This document shows positions 22,113-29,396 of a stretch of DNA of 29,396 nucleotides, in pieces (the stretch's first letter is position 1; every line of letters begins with the position of its first letter). This stretch comes from an uncultured Oscillospiraceae bacterium (GTDB taxonomy: Bacteria; Bacillota; Clostridia; Oscillospirales; Oscillospiraceae), in assembly GCA_910588045.1 (NCBI GenBank), contig CAJUPS010000039.1:1-29396 (forward strand). The letters are read 5' to 3'. The position numbers and the translations under genes are program-made. The notes below the pieces were generated by a model. The model saw nothing but the letters and a program-made list of their open reading frames with translations. It was not told where the DNA came from and made no database searches.

Positions 22113-22378
22113 AGCCGCTGCATCTGCCCATCACCGGGCATGACCTGTTGGCGGTGGAGCGGTTCCAGGACGGCACCCGCCACATGATCGAGTTTCTGGT
22201 GCTGGCCGACTGCCCCCTGGGAAAAGAGGGCCAGTACATCCGGCGCTTTCTCACCGAGGGCGGCTACCAGGAGGCCCTTGCCCATGTGCGGCAGGGCGGC
22301 ATCCAAATCCGCAGACACGCCAGCATCATCGAGGGCCACATCCTTCCCGACAAGCCGAGGAAACGGCGCAAAAACTGA
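22109..22378 (+). CDS. 89-residue unknown protein, CTn core
   Basis: The start is ATG 22109, overlapping the previous stop (ATGA) with AAGGAG upstream; the longer open frame from 21932 is only a shadow of the previous gene. The product has a mixed fold with a basic C-terminal end (KPRKRRKN), which suggests nucleic-acid contact. There is no membrane helix or known motif. Cotranscription with its neighbours is clear from spacing (15 nt to the next gene). Confidence 0.7.
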   Translation: MKPLHLPITGHDLLAVERFQDGTRHMIEFLVLADCPLGKEGQYIRRFLTEGGYQEALAHVRQGGIQIRRHASIIEGHILPDKPRKRRKN

Positions 22379-22393
22379 CAGGAGGTAGATCAC

Positions 22394-22900
22394 ATGTATT
22401 CTTTGGATTCTTTGGAGTATGCCATCCGGGAGCTGTACCGCTCCGGCATTGGAGACAACAGCGGCCTGTCCGCTGACGAGGTGGAGGAGCTTCTGGACGG
22501 CATCGACTTCCATGCGCTGCTCCAGGCTGTCCGGCACCACGCCGAGACCGCCTTTGCTTTCGCCACCCAGGGCAATCACCCCAAGTCGTTCAACTACCGG
22601 GGGGCGGAGCTGTTCGGCCAGCGGGCCACGCTGCTGTATGACGATTTCGACCAGAGTACCGCCGAGGCCGTCCTGACCACCCGCAGCGTGGAGCTGTGGC
22701 TGCTGGAGGATATGACAATCACCGCCGTTGCCAGCGTGTCCGTGGTCTGTGAGGGCGGCGCGTATGTGGCCGAGTACCGGGAGGGCCTGGGCGACCCCTG
22801 GACCAGCGGCATGTGCCTGGACCTGGAGGAGCTGACGGACCGGCTGGATAAGCTGTGCTGGCCCGTCCATGAACATGAGATTCCCGTTTACGAGCTGTAA
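22394..22900 (+). CDS. 168-residue unknown protein, CTn core
   Basis: ATG 22394 has AGGAGG 8 nt upstream. The product is acidic, with beta-rich central and C-terminal regions (SVELWLLEDMTITAVASVSVVCEGGAYVAEYREGLG) and a helical N-terminus. The acidity recalls DNA-mimic or anti-restriction proteins carried by such elements, but I see no ArdA signature and only mention the possibility. No catalytic residues are evident. The gene is packed between the 89-residue gene and the PAPS-reductase-like gene. Confidence 0.7.
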   Translation: MYSLDSLEYAIRELYRSGIGDNSGLSADEVEELLDGIDFHALLQAVRHHAETAFAFATQGNHPKSFNYRGAELFGQRATLLYDDFDQSTAEAVLTTRSVELWLLEDMTITAVASVSVVCEGGAYVAEYREGLGDPWTSGMCLDLEELTDRLDKLCWPVHEHEIPVYEL

Positions 22901-22938
22901 ACGGAGGGAAAGGAGCGTAAAAAGGCAGTTCTCCCAAC

Positions 22939-23724
22939 ATGGGAGCTGTAAATAACAGCGAAACCTTTTCGGCGGTCTCCCTCTCCGGCGGAAAAGACAG
23001 TTCGTGTCTTTTGCTGCTGATGATCGAGAAGGGCCTGCCCATTGACAGCGTACTCTACGCCAACACCGGCATGGAGTTCCCGCAGATGGAGGCCCACATC
23101 GCCAAGCTGGATGATTTTCTCTATCAGGAGCGCGGCATCCATATCACCACCCTGCAACACCCCCACGGCTTTGAGTGGATGATGTTTGAGGAGCCAAAGC
23201 AAAAGCCGAGCTGCCTGGAACGCCGCGCCCGATTGGGAATACCGCCGTACGGGAACGGCTGGCCGGGGATCAAGGTACGCTGGTGTACCGGCCAGCTGAA
23301 AACCCATCTTATCAATAAAACGGTCAACCATCTGAAAAAAGAAAAAGACGCATTACATTTTATCGGCATCGCCGCTGATGAAGCCCACCGCTGTAAGGCG
23401 GACACCCACAACCGCTATCCCCTGGTGGAGTGGGGCATCACCGAGGCCCAGGCCCTCCAGGTCTGCTATGACCGGGGCTACGATTGGGGCGGACTGTATG
23501 AAATATACCATCGCGCTTCGTGCTGGTGCTGTCCTTTTCAACGTATAGACGAGCTTCGGAAGCTCCGCCGCCACCACCCGGAGCTATGGGCACAGCTGCT
23601 GGATATGGACAACCGGGCGCGGGCCATGTTCGGCCCCGGTCCGCTGGGACAGTTCAAAAAGAACTGGAGCGTGGCGCGGCTGGAGGAACGCTTTGCCCGC
23701 GAGGATGCGGCGGACACCGCATAA
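22939..23724 (+). CDS. PAPS-reductase-like (adenine nucleotide alpha hydrolase) protein
   Basis: The product is 261 residues. The PP-loop SLSGGKDSSCLLLL (~14-27) binds ATP or an adenylyl group. It is followed by VLYANTGMEFPQM and, near the C-terminus, a Cys-rich ASCWCCPFQRIDELR motif that could hold an iron-sulfur cluster or zinc. KVRWCTGQLKTHL adds another Cys (~120). Related proteins sit in phages and conjugative elements and are annotated as phosphoadenosine phosphosulfate reductases, but no sulfate-assimilation gene is nearby, so thiolation or modification of nucleic acid is as likely. A standard ribosome site is missing at ATG 22939 (AAGGAG is 24 nt away), and the start lies in the loop of a small CTCCC/GGGAG stem; a stop codon shortly upstream leaves no earlier start. 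Confidence 0.85.
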   Translation: MGAVNNSETFSAVSLSGGKDSSCLLLLMIEKGLPIDSVLYANTGMEFPQMEAHIAKLDDFLYQERGIHITTLQHPHGFEWMMFEEPKQKPSCLERRARLGIPPYGNGWPGIKVRWCTGQLKTHLINKTVNHLKKEKDALHFIGIAADEAHRCKADTHNRYPLVEWGITEAQALQVCYDRGYDWGGLYEIYHRASCWCCPFQRIDELRKLRRHHPELWAQLLDMDNRARAMFGPGPLGQFKKNWSVARLEERFAREDAADTA

Positions 23725-23754
23725 GTCAAAATCTAATGAGGAAGTGAGTGAAGA

Positions 23755-24663
23755 ATGGCCGTCTATCGTGTAGAACGGACGCGGGATTACACAGTGATGT
23801 CGAACCATCACTTGAAGGACCCCGGCCTGTCGCTGAAAGCAAAGGGGCTGCTGGCGATCATGCTGTCCCTCCCGGACGACTGGAATTATTCCACGCGGGG
23901 CCTCGCCGCCATCTGCAAAGAGGGCGTGGAGGCCATCGGAAACACGCTGAAAGAGTTGGAGCGGGCGGGCTATGTGGTGCGCCGCCAGCTGCGGGACGGG
24001 AATGGGCGCGTGGGCAATGTGGAGTACACCATCTATGAAAAGCCCCAGATACCGCCCCCGGCCCCCTCCGAACCGGACACGCCACCCCCGGACACGGGTT
24101 TACCGGGTACGGCTTCACCGTGTACGGGTTTCCCGGATACGGTTGCGCCGGATACGGTTGCGCCGGATACGGAAAACCCGGCGCAATTAAATACTAAGAA
24201 AACTAATTCCCGTAAAAAACAAAATACTTATCAAGCAAATACTCATTCATTCTGTCCCCAGCCCCCTCCGGGGCCAGGGTCCGCGCCTGCGGCGGAAGGA
24301 ATGACGGAAGTGTATGAGAAGCGGGATGAAATTCGGGAGCAGATCGAGTATGACCTGATTGCCGACAGAGCCAACCGGGAGCAGATCAATGAGCTGGTGG
24401 AGATCATGCTGGAGGTTGCTTTGAGCCGAGCGCCCACCATGAAGATCGGGCGGGGCGCGGAGTACCCCACAGCTTTGGTCCGGCAGCGGTTTGAGCTTAT
24501 CGACAGCAGCCACATCGAGAAGGTGCTGGACGGCATCCGGGAAAACACCACCCGCGTCTGGAACACCAGGGCCTATCTGCTGGCTGCGCTGTTCAACGCC
24601 CCAGCCACCACGGACAACCACTACACGATGCTGGTCAACCACGACCTCTACGGCGGCGGATAG
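23755..24663 (+). CDS. replication-initiator-like protein (RepA-type HTH plus DUF6017)
   Basis: The product is 302 residues. The N-terminal winged-helix region (YTVMSNHHLKDPGLSLKAKGLLAIMLSLPDDWNYS ... ALKELERAGYVVRR style, ~10-85) is typical of element replication initiators and DnaD-like proteins. The C-terminal part ~190-300 (REQIEYDLI, INELVEIMLEV, LDGIRENTTRVWNTRAYLLAALFNA) fits DUF6017. A low-complexity linker between them carries PDT-VA repeats and then an AT-rich Lys/Asn stretch (24181-24245). It probably starts extrachromosomal replication of the excised element or controls it. There is a moderate ribosome site (GAGG 13 nt upstream) and 30-nt spacing from the previous gene. Confidence 0.85.
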   Translation: MAVYRVERTRDYTVMSNHHLKDPGLSLKAKGLLAIMLSLPDDWNYSTRGLAAICKEGVEAIGNTLKELERAGYVVRRQLRDGNGRVGNVEYTIYEKPQIPPPAPSEPDTPPPDTGLPGTASPCTGFPDTVAPDTVAPDTENPAQLNTKKTNSRKKQNTYQANTHSFCPQPPPGPGSAPAAEGMTEVYEKRDEIREQIEYDLIADRANREQINELVEIMLEVALSRAPTMKIGRGAEYPTALVRQRFELIDSSHIEKVLDGIRENTTRVWNTRAYLLAALFNAPATTDNHYTMLVNHDLYGGG

Positions 24664-24705
24664 CCGTCTTTTTCTTGACCCGAACACGGGAGAAAGGAGC
24701 TTCCC

Positions 24706-25044
24706 ATGAAGCGACCCCTTGCTTACATCACCGCCGCCTGGAGCGGCAACGAGTACGAAAATGCAGAGAACGCCGCCCGGTACTGCCGTCAGGTGTACGA
24801 GGCTGGCTATTCCCCCATCTGTCCCATCCTGCTCACCGCCCGATTCCTCCAGGATGCGGTCCCCCAGGAGCATAAGGACGGCATCGACATGGCGCGGGAC
24901 TATCTCCGGCGCTCCCGCGTCCTGGTGGTCTGCGGGCGGACCGTGGACGAGACGGTGAAAAACGACATCGCCACCGCCCAGCGCCTGCGGATCACCGCCA
25001 CCACCCTGGACGGCATCCTCGTCGTCAGGAGCCAGGGGAGGTGA
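24706..25044 (+). CDS. DUF7768/DUF4406-like small protein
   Basis: The product is 112 residues; ATG 24706 has AAGGAG 6 nt upstream. The pattern LAYITAAWSGN at the start, YSPICPILLTARFL in the middle and VLVVCGRTVDETVKNDIATAQRL near the end resembles the small Rossmann-type fold of DUF7768/DUF4406 proteins, which relate to nucleoside deoxyribosyltransferases. The Glu in DETVKNDI may be at the active site, by analogy. The substrate is unknown. It lies between the replication and coupling genes of CTn elements and is 6 nt from pcfB. Confidence 0.7.
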   Translation: MKRPLAYITAAWSGNEYENAENAARYCRQVYEAGYSPICPILLTARFLQDAVPQEHKDGIDMARDYLRRSRVLVVCGRTVDETVKNDIATAQRLRITATTLDGILVVRSQGR

Positions 25045-25050
25045 CGGTCC

Positions 25051-25542
25051 ATGCAGGAGGAAGTGGAGAACAAAACGCTGACGCTGATGGTCAACGGCAG
25101 CAAGTTCACCGGGCGGATGTTCAAAGCCGCCATTGCCAAGTACATGGCCCACCGGAAGGAGGTCAAGCACCAGAAGCAGCAGAAGCGGGAGGCCCCTGTG
25201 ATTCCTCACGGCAAGCAGACGGTAAAGCAGCTCATCGGGCAGGACCAGGGCGTGTCCAACATTGAGCTGACCGACCCCTCCATCCGGCAGTTTGACCGTA
25301 TCGCCCGGAAATACGGCGTGGACTACGCCATCAAGCGGGACCGGAGCAGCGACCCGCCCAAGTTTCTGGTTTTCTTCAAGAGCCGGGACGCGGACGCGCT
25401 GACCTCCGCTTTCAACGAGTACGTTGGAAAGAAGGTCAAAAAGGCTTCCCGGCCCTCGGTGCTGCAACGGCTGGCCCACTTTAAGGAGCTGGTGAAGAAT
25501 ACCGTTGTCAACCGGGAGAAGCGAAGGGAGCTGGAGAGATGA
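25051..25542 (+). CDS. pcfB: PcfB-family conjugation accessory protein
   Basis: The product is 163 residues with ATG 25051 and GGGAGGTG upstream. The basic helical N-terminus (GRMFKAAIAKYMAHRKEVKHQKQQKRE) and the segment LIGQDQGVSNIELTDPSIRQFDRIARKYGVDYAIKRD are typical of PcfB (DUF3801) proteins, which in pCF10 assist the relaxosome and its docking to the coupling protein. The gene overlaps the VirD4-type gene by 4 nt (ATGA), as in other elements where pcfB and pcfC form a pair. Confidence 0.9.
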   Translation: MQEEVENKTLTLMVNGSKFTGRMFKAAIAKYMAHRKEVKHQKQQKREAPVIPHGKQTVKQLIGQDQGVSNIELTDPSIRQFDRIARKYGVDYAIKRDRSSDPPKFLVFFKSRDADALTSAFNEYVGKKVKKASRPSVLQRLAHFKELVKNTVVNREKRRELER

Positions 25543-27332
25543 AGCAGATCAATGTGAAAAAGCTGGTCCTGCTGAATCTGCCCTATGTGTTCCTCGGCCT
25601 GTATGCCTCCAAGCTGGGGCAGGCGTGGCGGTTGGCGGCGGGGGCGGACGCTTCCGAGAAGCTGCTGCACATCATGGACGGCTTTGCCGCCGCATTTCAG
25701 TCCGCCCTGCCCAGCTTCCACCCCGCCGATCTGGTGGTGGGGCTGCTGTGCGGCGCGGCCCTCCGGCTGGCGGTCTACATGAAGGGCAAAAATGCCAAGA
25801 AATACCGCCGCAATGCGGAATACGGGTCCGCCCGTTGGGGAAATTCCCAGGACATTGCCCCGTATATCGCGCCGAAGTTCGAGGACAACATCATCCTGAC
25901 GCAGACGGAACGGCTCACCATGAACAGCCGCCCCAAGGACCCCAAGACCGCCCGGAACAAGAATGTGCTGGTGATCGGCGGCTCCGGCAGCGGCAAGACC
26001 CGCTTTTTTCTGAAGCCGAACCTCATGCAATGTACGTCAAATTCCTATCCGACCTCCTTCGTGGTCACTGACCCGAAAGGGGACATCGTAATCGACACTG
26101 GAAAATTGCTCCAGCGCAACGGGTATAGGATCAAGATTCTAAACACGATCAATTTCAAGAAGTCCATGCACTACAACCCCTTCGCCTATCTGCACAGCGA
26201 AAAGGACATCTTGAAGCTGGTAACGACCCTGATTGCCAACACCAAGGGGGAGGGCAAGGGCGGTGACGATTTCTGGCAGAAAGCCGAGACCCTTCTCTAC
26301 ACCGCCCTGATCGGCTACATCTACTATGAGGCCCCGAAAGAGGAGCAGAATTTTTCCACCCTCATTGAGTTCATCAATGCAATGGAGGTCCGGGAGGATG
26401 ACGAGGAATTTAAGAACCCGGTGGACCTGATGTTTGACGAGCTGGCGGAACGGGACCCCAACCACTTTGCCGTCCGTCAATATGCCAAATACCGCTTAGC
26501 GGCTGGCAAAACCGCTAAGAGCATCCTTGTGAGCTGCGGTGCGCGGCTGGCGGTGTTCGACATTGCGGAGCTGCGGGAAGTCACCGCCTATGACGAGCTG
26601 GAGCTGGACACCATTGGGGACCGGAAAACGGCGCTCTTTCTCATTATGAGCGACACGGACGACAGCTTTAACTTCCTAATCAGCATGGTTTACACCCAGC
26701 TGTTCAATCTGCTGTGCGAAAAGGCCGACGACGTGTACGGCGGACGGCTTCCGGTCCATGTGCGCTGTCTCATTGACGAGTGCGCCAACATTGGGCAGAT
26801 TCCGAAGCTGGAAAAGCTCATGGCGACCATCCGAAGCCGGGAAATTTCCGCCTGCCTGATTTTGCAGGCCCAAAGCCAGCTGAAAGCCATTTACAAGGAC
26901 AACGCCGACACCATTGTTGGCAACTGCGACTGCTCCATCTTCCTGGGCGGAAAGGAACCGACCACCTTGAAGGAGCTGTCGGCCCAGCTGGGCAAGGAGA
27001 CCATCGACACCTACAATACCGGCGAAAGCCGGGGCCGTGAGCTGTCCCACTCGCTGAATTATCAGAAGCTGGGCAAGGCGCTCATGGACGTGGACGAATT
27101 GGCCGTGATGGACGGCGGCAAGTGCATCCTGCAACTGCGGGGCGTGAGGCCGTTCCTCTCGGATAAATTCGATATAACCCAGCATCCCCTATACAAATAC
27201 CTTGCCGACCATGACAAGAAAAACGCCTTTGACATAGCGCGTTTTTTGTCCACCCGGCTCAAACCCAGACCCAACGAGGTCTGTGACGTGTTTGAGGTAG
27301 ATGTATCGGAGGAGGACCCAGGCTCCGAGTAA
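25539..27332 (+). CDS. VirD4-type coupling ATPase (TraG/PcfC, CD1115-like)
   Basis: The product is 597 residues. There are two N-terminal hydrophobic segments (about 8-24 and 63-80), then the ATPase domain: Walker A GGSGSGKT at 147-154, VVTDPKGDIV, and Walker B CLIDECANIG around residue 410. Late motifs ILQAQSQLKAIY and NCDCSIFLGGKEP are standard for type IV coupling proteins. It carries the relaxase-DNA complex to the secretion channel at the membrane. It is translationally coupled to pcfB and followed by Maff2. The length and motifs are complete, so it should be active. An 8-bp inverted repeat (CTTAGCGG, about 26493-26517) lies within its coding sequence. Confidence 0.96.
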   Translation: MKQINVKKLVLLNLPYVFLGLYASKLGQAWRLAAGADASEKLLHIMDGFAAAFQSALPSFHPADLVVGLLCGAALRLAVYMKGKNAKKYRRNAEYGSARWGNSQDIAPYIAPKFEDNIILTQTERLTMNSRPKDPKTARNKNVLVIGGSGSGKTRFFLKPNLMQCTSNSYPTSFVVTDPKGDIVIDTGKLLQRNGYRIKILNTINFKKSMHYNPFAYLHSEKDILKLVTTLIANTKGEGKGGDDFWQKAETLLYTALIGYIYYEAPKEEQNFSTLIEFINAMEVREDDEEFKNPVDLMFDELAERDPNHFAVRQYAKYRLAAGKTAKSILVSCGARLAVFDIAELREVTAYDELELDTIGDRKTALFLIMSDTDDSFNFLISMVYTQLFNLLCEKADDVYGGRLPVHVRCLIDECANIGQIPKLEKLMATIRSREISACLILQAQSQLKAIYKDNADTIVGNCDCSIFLGGKEPTTLKELSAQLGKETIDTYNTGESRGRELSHSLNYQKLGKALMDVDELAVMDGGKCILQLRGVRPFLSDKFDITQHPLYKYLADHDKKNAFDIARFLSTRLKPRPNEVCDVFEVDVSEEDPGSE

Positions 27333-27406
27333 GCGGGGCCAATCGGTTTGTGAAAACCGGGGAAACGTACCTTCAAAAATTTATCAATATTTTTCGGAGG
27401 TACTAT

Positions 27407-27622
27407 ATGGATTTCTTTAACTCTGCTGTTGATGTTTTGCAGACCCTCGTGATCGCGCTGGGCGCTGGCCTCGGTGTGTGGGGCGTTATCAATCTTCTGG
27501 AAGGCTACGGCAACGACAACCCCGGCGCAAAGAGCCAGGGCATGAAGCAGCTCATGGCGGGCGGCGGCGTGGCCCTCATCGGCATCACCCTGGTCCCCCT
27601 GCTGTCCGGGCTGTTCGGCTGA
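27407..27622 (+). CDS. Maff2-family membrane protein
   Basis: The product is 71 residues. ATG 27407 has GGAGG with 6-nt spacing; the frame's earlier start at 27350 has none. There are two hydrophobic helices (TLVIALGAGLGVWGVINLL and GVALIGITLVPLLSGLF) joined by a Gly/Asn/Lys-rich loop, the Maff2 signature found in CTn-type conjugation operons next to VirD4 and VirB6. The size and topology resemble a VirB2-type pilin or channel ring subunit. A strong hairpin follows, which could protect its mRNA and raise its expression. Confidence 0.9.
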   Translation: MDFFNSAVDVLQTLVIALGAGLGVWGVINLLEGYGNDNPGAKSQGMKQLMAGGGVALIGITLVPLLSGLFG

Positions 27623-27648
27623 TCGCTGGCCGCAGCCATAACTCCGGT

Positions 27649-27674
27649 CCCTCCCGCCGCCTCTGGCGGGAGGG
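27649..27674 (+). promoter_or_regulatory. intergenic hairpin after Maff2
   Basis: CCCTCCCGCC (27649-27658) pairs perfectly with 27665-27674 over 10 bp with a 6-base loop and no T-run. It lies between Maff2 and the VirB6-like gene and is likely an mRNA 3'-end stabiliser or partial terminator. Confidence 0.65.
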
Positions 27675-27698
27675 GCCTCGAAAGGAGGGTAAGCCCCT

Positions 27699-28568
27699 AT
27701 GGATTTTGTGCTTGACGCAATCACGGAATGGCTCAAAGAGCTGCTGGTCAGCGGCATCATCGGGAATCTCTCCGGGATGTTTGACAGCGTGAATGAAAAG
27801 GTGGGAGACATCGCCGCCCAGGTGGGCGCGACCCCCCAGGGCTGGAACGGCGGCATTTTCAGTATGGTGCAGAACCTGTCCAACACTGTCATTCTCCCCA
27901 TCGCCGGGGCCGTTCTCGCCTTTGTCATGACGCTGGAGCTGGTGCAGATACTCATGGACAAGAACAACCACCATGACATCGAATCGGCGGTTTTTTTCAA
28001 ATGGATATTCAAGACCGCCTGCGCCATCCTCATTGTCACCAACACCTGGAACATCGTCATGGGTGTGTTTGATGTGGCGCAGAGCGCAGTCAATCAGGCG
28101 TCCGGCGTTATCATCGGCGACACCAGCATCGACATGGCGGCGGTCCTCCCGGACATGGAGGCCCAGCTGGAGGCAATGGAGCTGGGGCCGCTGTTCGGCC
28201 TGTGGTTTCAGTCCATGTTTGTGGGCATTACCATGTGGGCGCTGACCATCTGCATTTTCATCATCACCTACGGGAGAATGATCGAGGTGTATTTAGTCAC
28301 CAGCGTGGCCCCTATCCCTATGGCGGCGATGATGGGCAAGGAGTTCGGCGGCATGGGCCAAAACTATTTGAAAGCCCTGTTTGCCCTGGGCTTCCAGGCG
28401 TTTCTCATTATGATCTGTGTCGGCATCTATGCTGTGCTGGTGCAGAGCATCGCCACCAGTGGGGACATCAGCACGGCGATCTGGACCTGCATGGGCTACA
28501 CGGTGCTGCTGTGCTTCACACTGTTCAAGACCGGGAGCCTCGCAAAAAGCGTGTTCTCCGCCCATTAA
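27699..28568 (+). CDS. VirB6/TrbL-like channel protein (CD1112-like)
   Basis: The product is 289 residues; ATG 27699 follows AAAGGAGGG. About five or six membrane segments are visible (near 60-85, 100-120, 165-190, 195-215, 230-255, 258-280), separated by an amphipathic N-terminal region. This topology and the place between Maff2 and PrgI identify the polytopic channel component of CTn-type secretion. Unlike the left-arm VirB6-like protein it has no repeat tail and is of normal length, so the window holds two different versions of this component. Confidence 0.9.
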   Translation: MDFVLDAITEWLKELLVSGIIGNLSGMFDSVNEKVGDIAAQVGATPQGWNGGIFSMVQNLSNTVILPIAGAVLAFVMTLELVQILMDKNNHHDIESAVFFKWIFKTACAILIVTNTWNIVMGVFDVAQSAVNQASGVIIGDTSIDMAAVLPDMEAQLEAMELGPLFGLWFQSMFVGITMWALTICIFIITYGRMIEVYLVTSVAPIPMAAMMGKEFGGMGQNYLKALFALGFQAFLIMICVGIYAVLVQSIATSGDISTAIWTCMGYTVLLCFTLFKTGSLAKSVFSAH

Positions 28569-28587
28569 AACGAAAGGAGGCCCCCTG

Positions 28588-29022
28588 ATGGCCTATGTAC
28601 CTGTGCCGAAGGACCTGACAAAAGTGAAAACGAAGGTCATGTTCAATCTCACCAAGAGGCAGCTGGTCTGCTTCAGCGGCGGGGCGCTGGTCAGCGTTCC
28701 GCTGTTCTTTTTGCTCAAAGGTCCGCTGGGGAACAACACGGCGGCGCTGTGCATGATCCTGGTCATGCTCCCCTTTTTCATGCTGGGGGTGTATGAGAAG
28801 AACGGCCAGCCGCTGGAGAAGATCGTGGGGAACATCATCCGCGTGTCCTTCCTCCGTCCCCGCCAGCGCCCCTACCGGACCCGCAACTTTTACGCCGTCC
28901 TGGAACAGCAGGACCGATTAGACAGGGAGGTGTACCACATTGTCTACCCAAAAGCGGAAGCTCACCCGCAGCGAACGAAAACAGATCGAAGCCGCTATCG
29001 CCAGGGCGAAGCGGACGGATAA
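28588..29022 (+). CDS. PrgI-family protein
   Basis: The product is 144 residues; ATG 28588 has AAGGAGG upstream and is in frame with a longer open frame that overlaps the previous gene. There are two hydrophobic helices near the N-terminus (about 28-45 and 50-68) preceded by YVPVPKDLTKVKTK. This is the PrgI/VirB3-like layout, a small membrane subunit that anchors VirB4. The C-terminal tail is basic. Its last 83 bases overlap the start of virB4, a compact arrangement typical of this element family. Confidence 0.9.
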   Translation: MAYVPVPKDLTKVKTKVMFNLTKRQLVCFSGGALVSVPLFFLLKGPLGNNTAALCMILVMLPFFMLGVYEKNGQPLEKIVGNIIRVSFLRPRQRPYRTRNFYAVLEQQDRLDREVYHIVYPKAEAHPQRTKTDRSRYRQGEADG

Positions 29023-29396
29023 AAAGGAGCTGTCGGCCCAAGACAGCATCCCCTATCAGCGGATGTTCCCGGACGGCATCTGCCGCGTCACCGATACATT
29101 CTACACCAAGACCGTCCAATTCCAGGACATCAACTATCAGCTTAGTCAGAATGAGGACAAGACCGCCATTTTCGAGGGCTGGTCCGATTTCCTCAACTAC
29201 TTTGACAGCTCCATCCGCTTCCAGCTGTCCTTTCTGAACCTGTCCGCCTCCCAGGACGGTTTTTCCCGGAATATCGTCATTCCCATGAAGCAGGACGGCT
29301 TTGACGATGTGCGGCAGGAATACTCGGATATGCTGCAAAATCAGCTGTCCAAGGGCAACAACGGCCTTGCCAAGACCAAATATCTCACCTTTGGCA
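28940..29396 (+). CDS. VirB4/TraE-type secretion ATPase (5' part, cut by window end)
   Basis: An open frame starts at TTG 28940, with GGGAGGTG upstream, and continues past the window end (152 codons seen). The N-terminus reads TQKRKLTRSERKQIEAAIAR, then DSIPYQRMFPDGICRVTDTFYTKTVQF and FEGWSDFLNYFDSSIRFQLSFLN, as in the N-terminal domain of VirB4-like ATPases of CTn elements (CD1110-like). Walker motifs should lie outside the window. It overlaps prgI by 83 nt in another frame. It would energise pilus or channel assembly at the membrane. Confidence 0.9.
   Translation, partial: MSTQKRKLTRSERKQIEAAIARAKRTDKKELSAQDSIPYQRMFPDGICRVTDTFYTKTVQFQDINYQLSQNEDKTAIFEGWSDFLNYFDSSIRFQLSFLNLSASQDGFSRNIVIPMKQDGFDDVRQEYSDMLQNQLSKGNNGLAKTKYLTFG

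Noticed and set aside
24247..25479. 410-residue minus-strand frame
   Set aside because: Antisense to the replication, DUF7768-like and pcfB genes, all well supported.
26493..26517. 8-bp inverted repeat in the VirD4-type gene
   Set aside because: Short, with a 9-base loop; such repeats are expected by chance in a window of this size.

Overview
The window is GC-rich DNA from a Gram-positive, Clostridia-type host, probably a gut Oscillospiraceae-like organism. This is inferred from strong AGGAGG ribosome sites, frequent TTG/GTG starts, Cna_B/sortase/SLH surface proteins and typical clostridial conjugative-element families. No chromosomal housekeeping gene is visible. The whole window reads as mobile DNA: two conjugation-type modules placed back to back and transcribed away from a more AT-rich junction near 19.8-20.5 kb.

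Left arm (about 19.8 kb down to 1, minus strand). In order of transcription: a resolvase-fold protein without a recognisable catalytic serine; a two-gene HipA-like kinase system with its own promoter and terminator; a small ORF and a broken serine recombinase; parA-parB and a short gene; a tightly overlapping chain (unknown protein, RelE/HigB-like protein, a 29-residue membrane peptide missed by length cut-offs, a 372-residue membrane protein, a class D-like sortase); then a promoter-led surface operon (69-residue protein, SLH plus transglutaminase protein, and a 2469-residue adhesin with a thioester domain and about 20 Cna_B domains). It ends with a VirB2-like pilin candidate and a VirB6/TrbL-like channel protein whose long Pro/Gly-rich tail carries 69-bp tandem repeats and runs out of the window. 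A small zinc-ribbon gene lies on the opposite strand between the adhesin and the pilin.

Right arm (about 20.4 kb to the end, plus strand). This is the conserved core of a Tn1549/CTn-type integrative conjugative element: parB, four small or unknown genes and a PAPS-reductase-like protein, a DUF6017 replication-initiator-like protein, a DUF7768-like protein, PcfB, VirD4-type coupling ATPase, Maff2, VirB6/TrbL-like, PrgI, and the start of VirB4.

How the parts may work together: the right arm supplies DNA processing, coupling and channel parts. The left arm has its own pilin and channel genes plus covalent surface chemistry (thioester, isopeptide, sortase, transglutaminase), which I infer to serve cell-cell or cell-surface attachment during transfer.

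The least expected signal is that both parB genes, though clearly different in sequence, contain a perfect inverted repeat with a one-base centre at the same place, just before the helix-turn-helix codons (16113-16141 and 20958-20982). These are candidate parS-like or autoregulatory sites built into parB.
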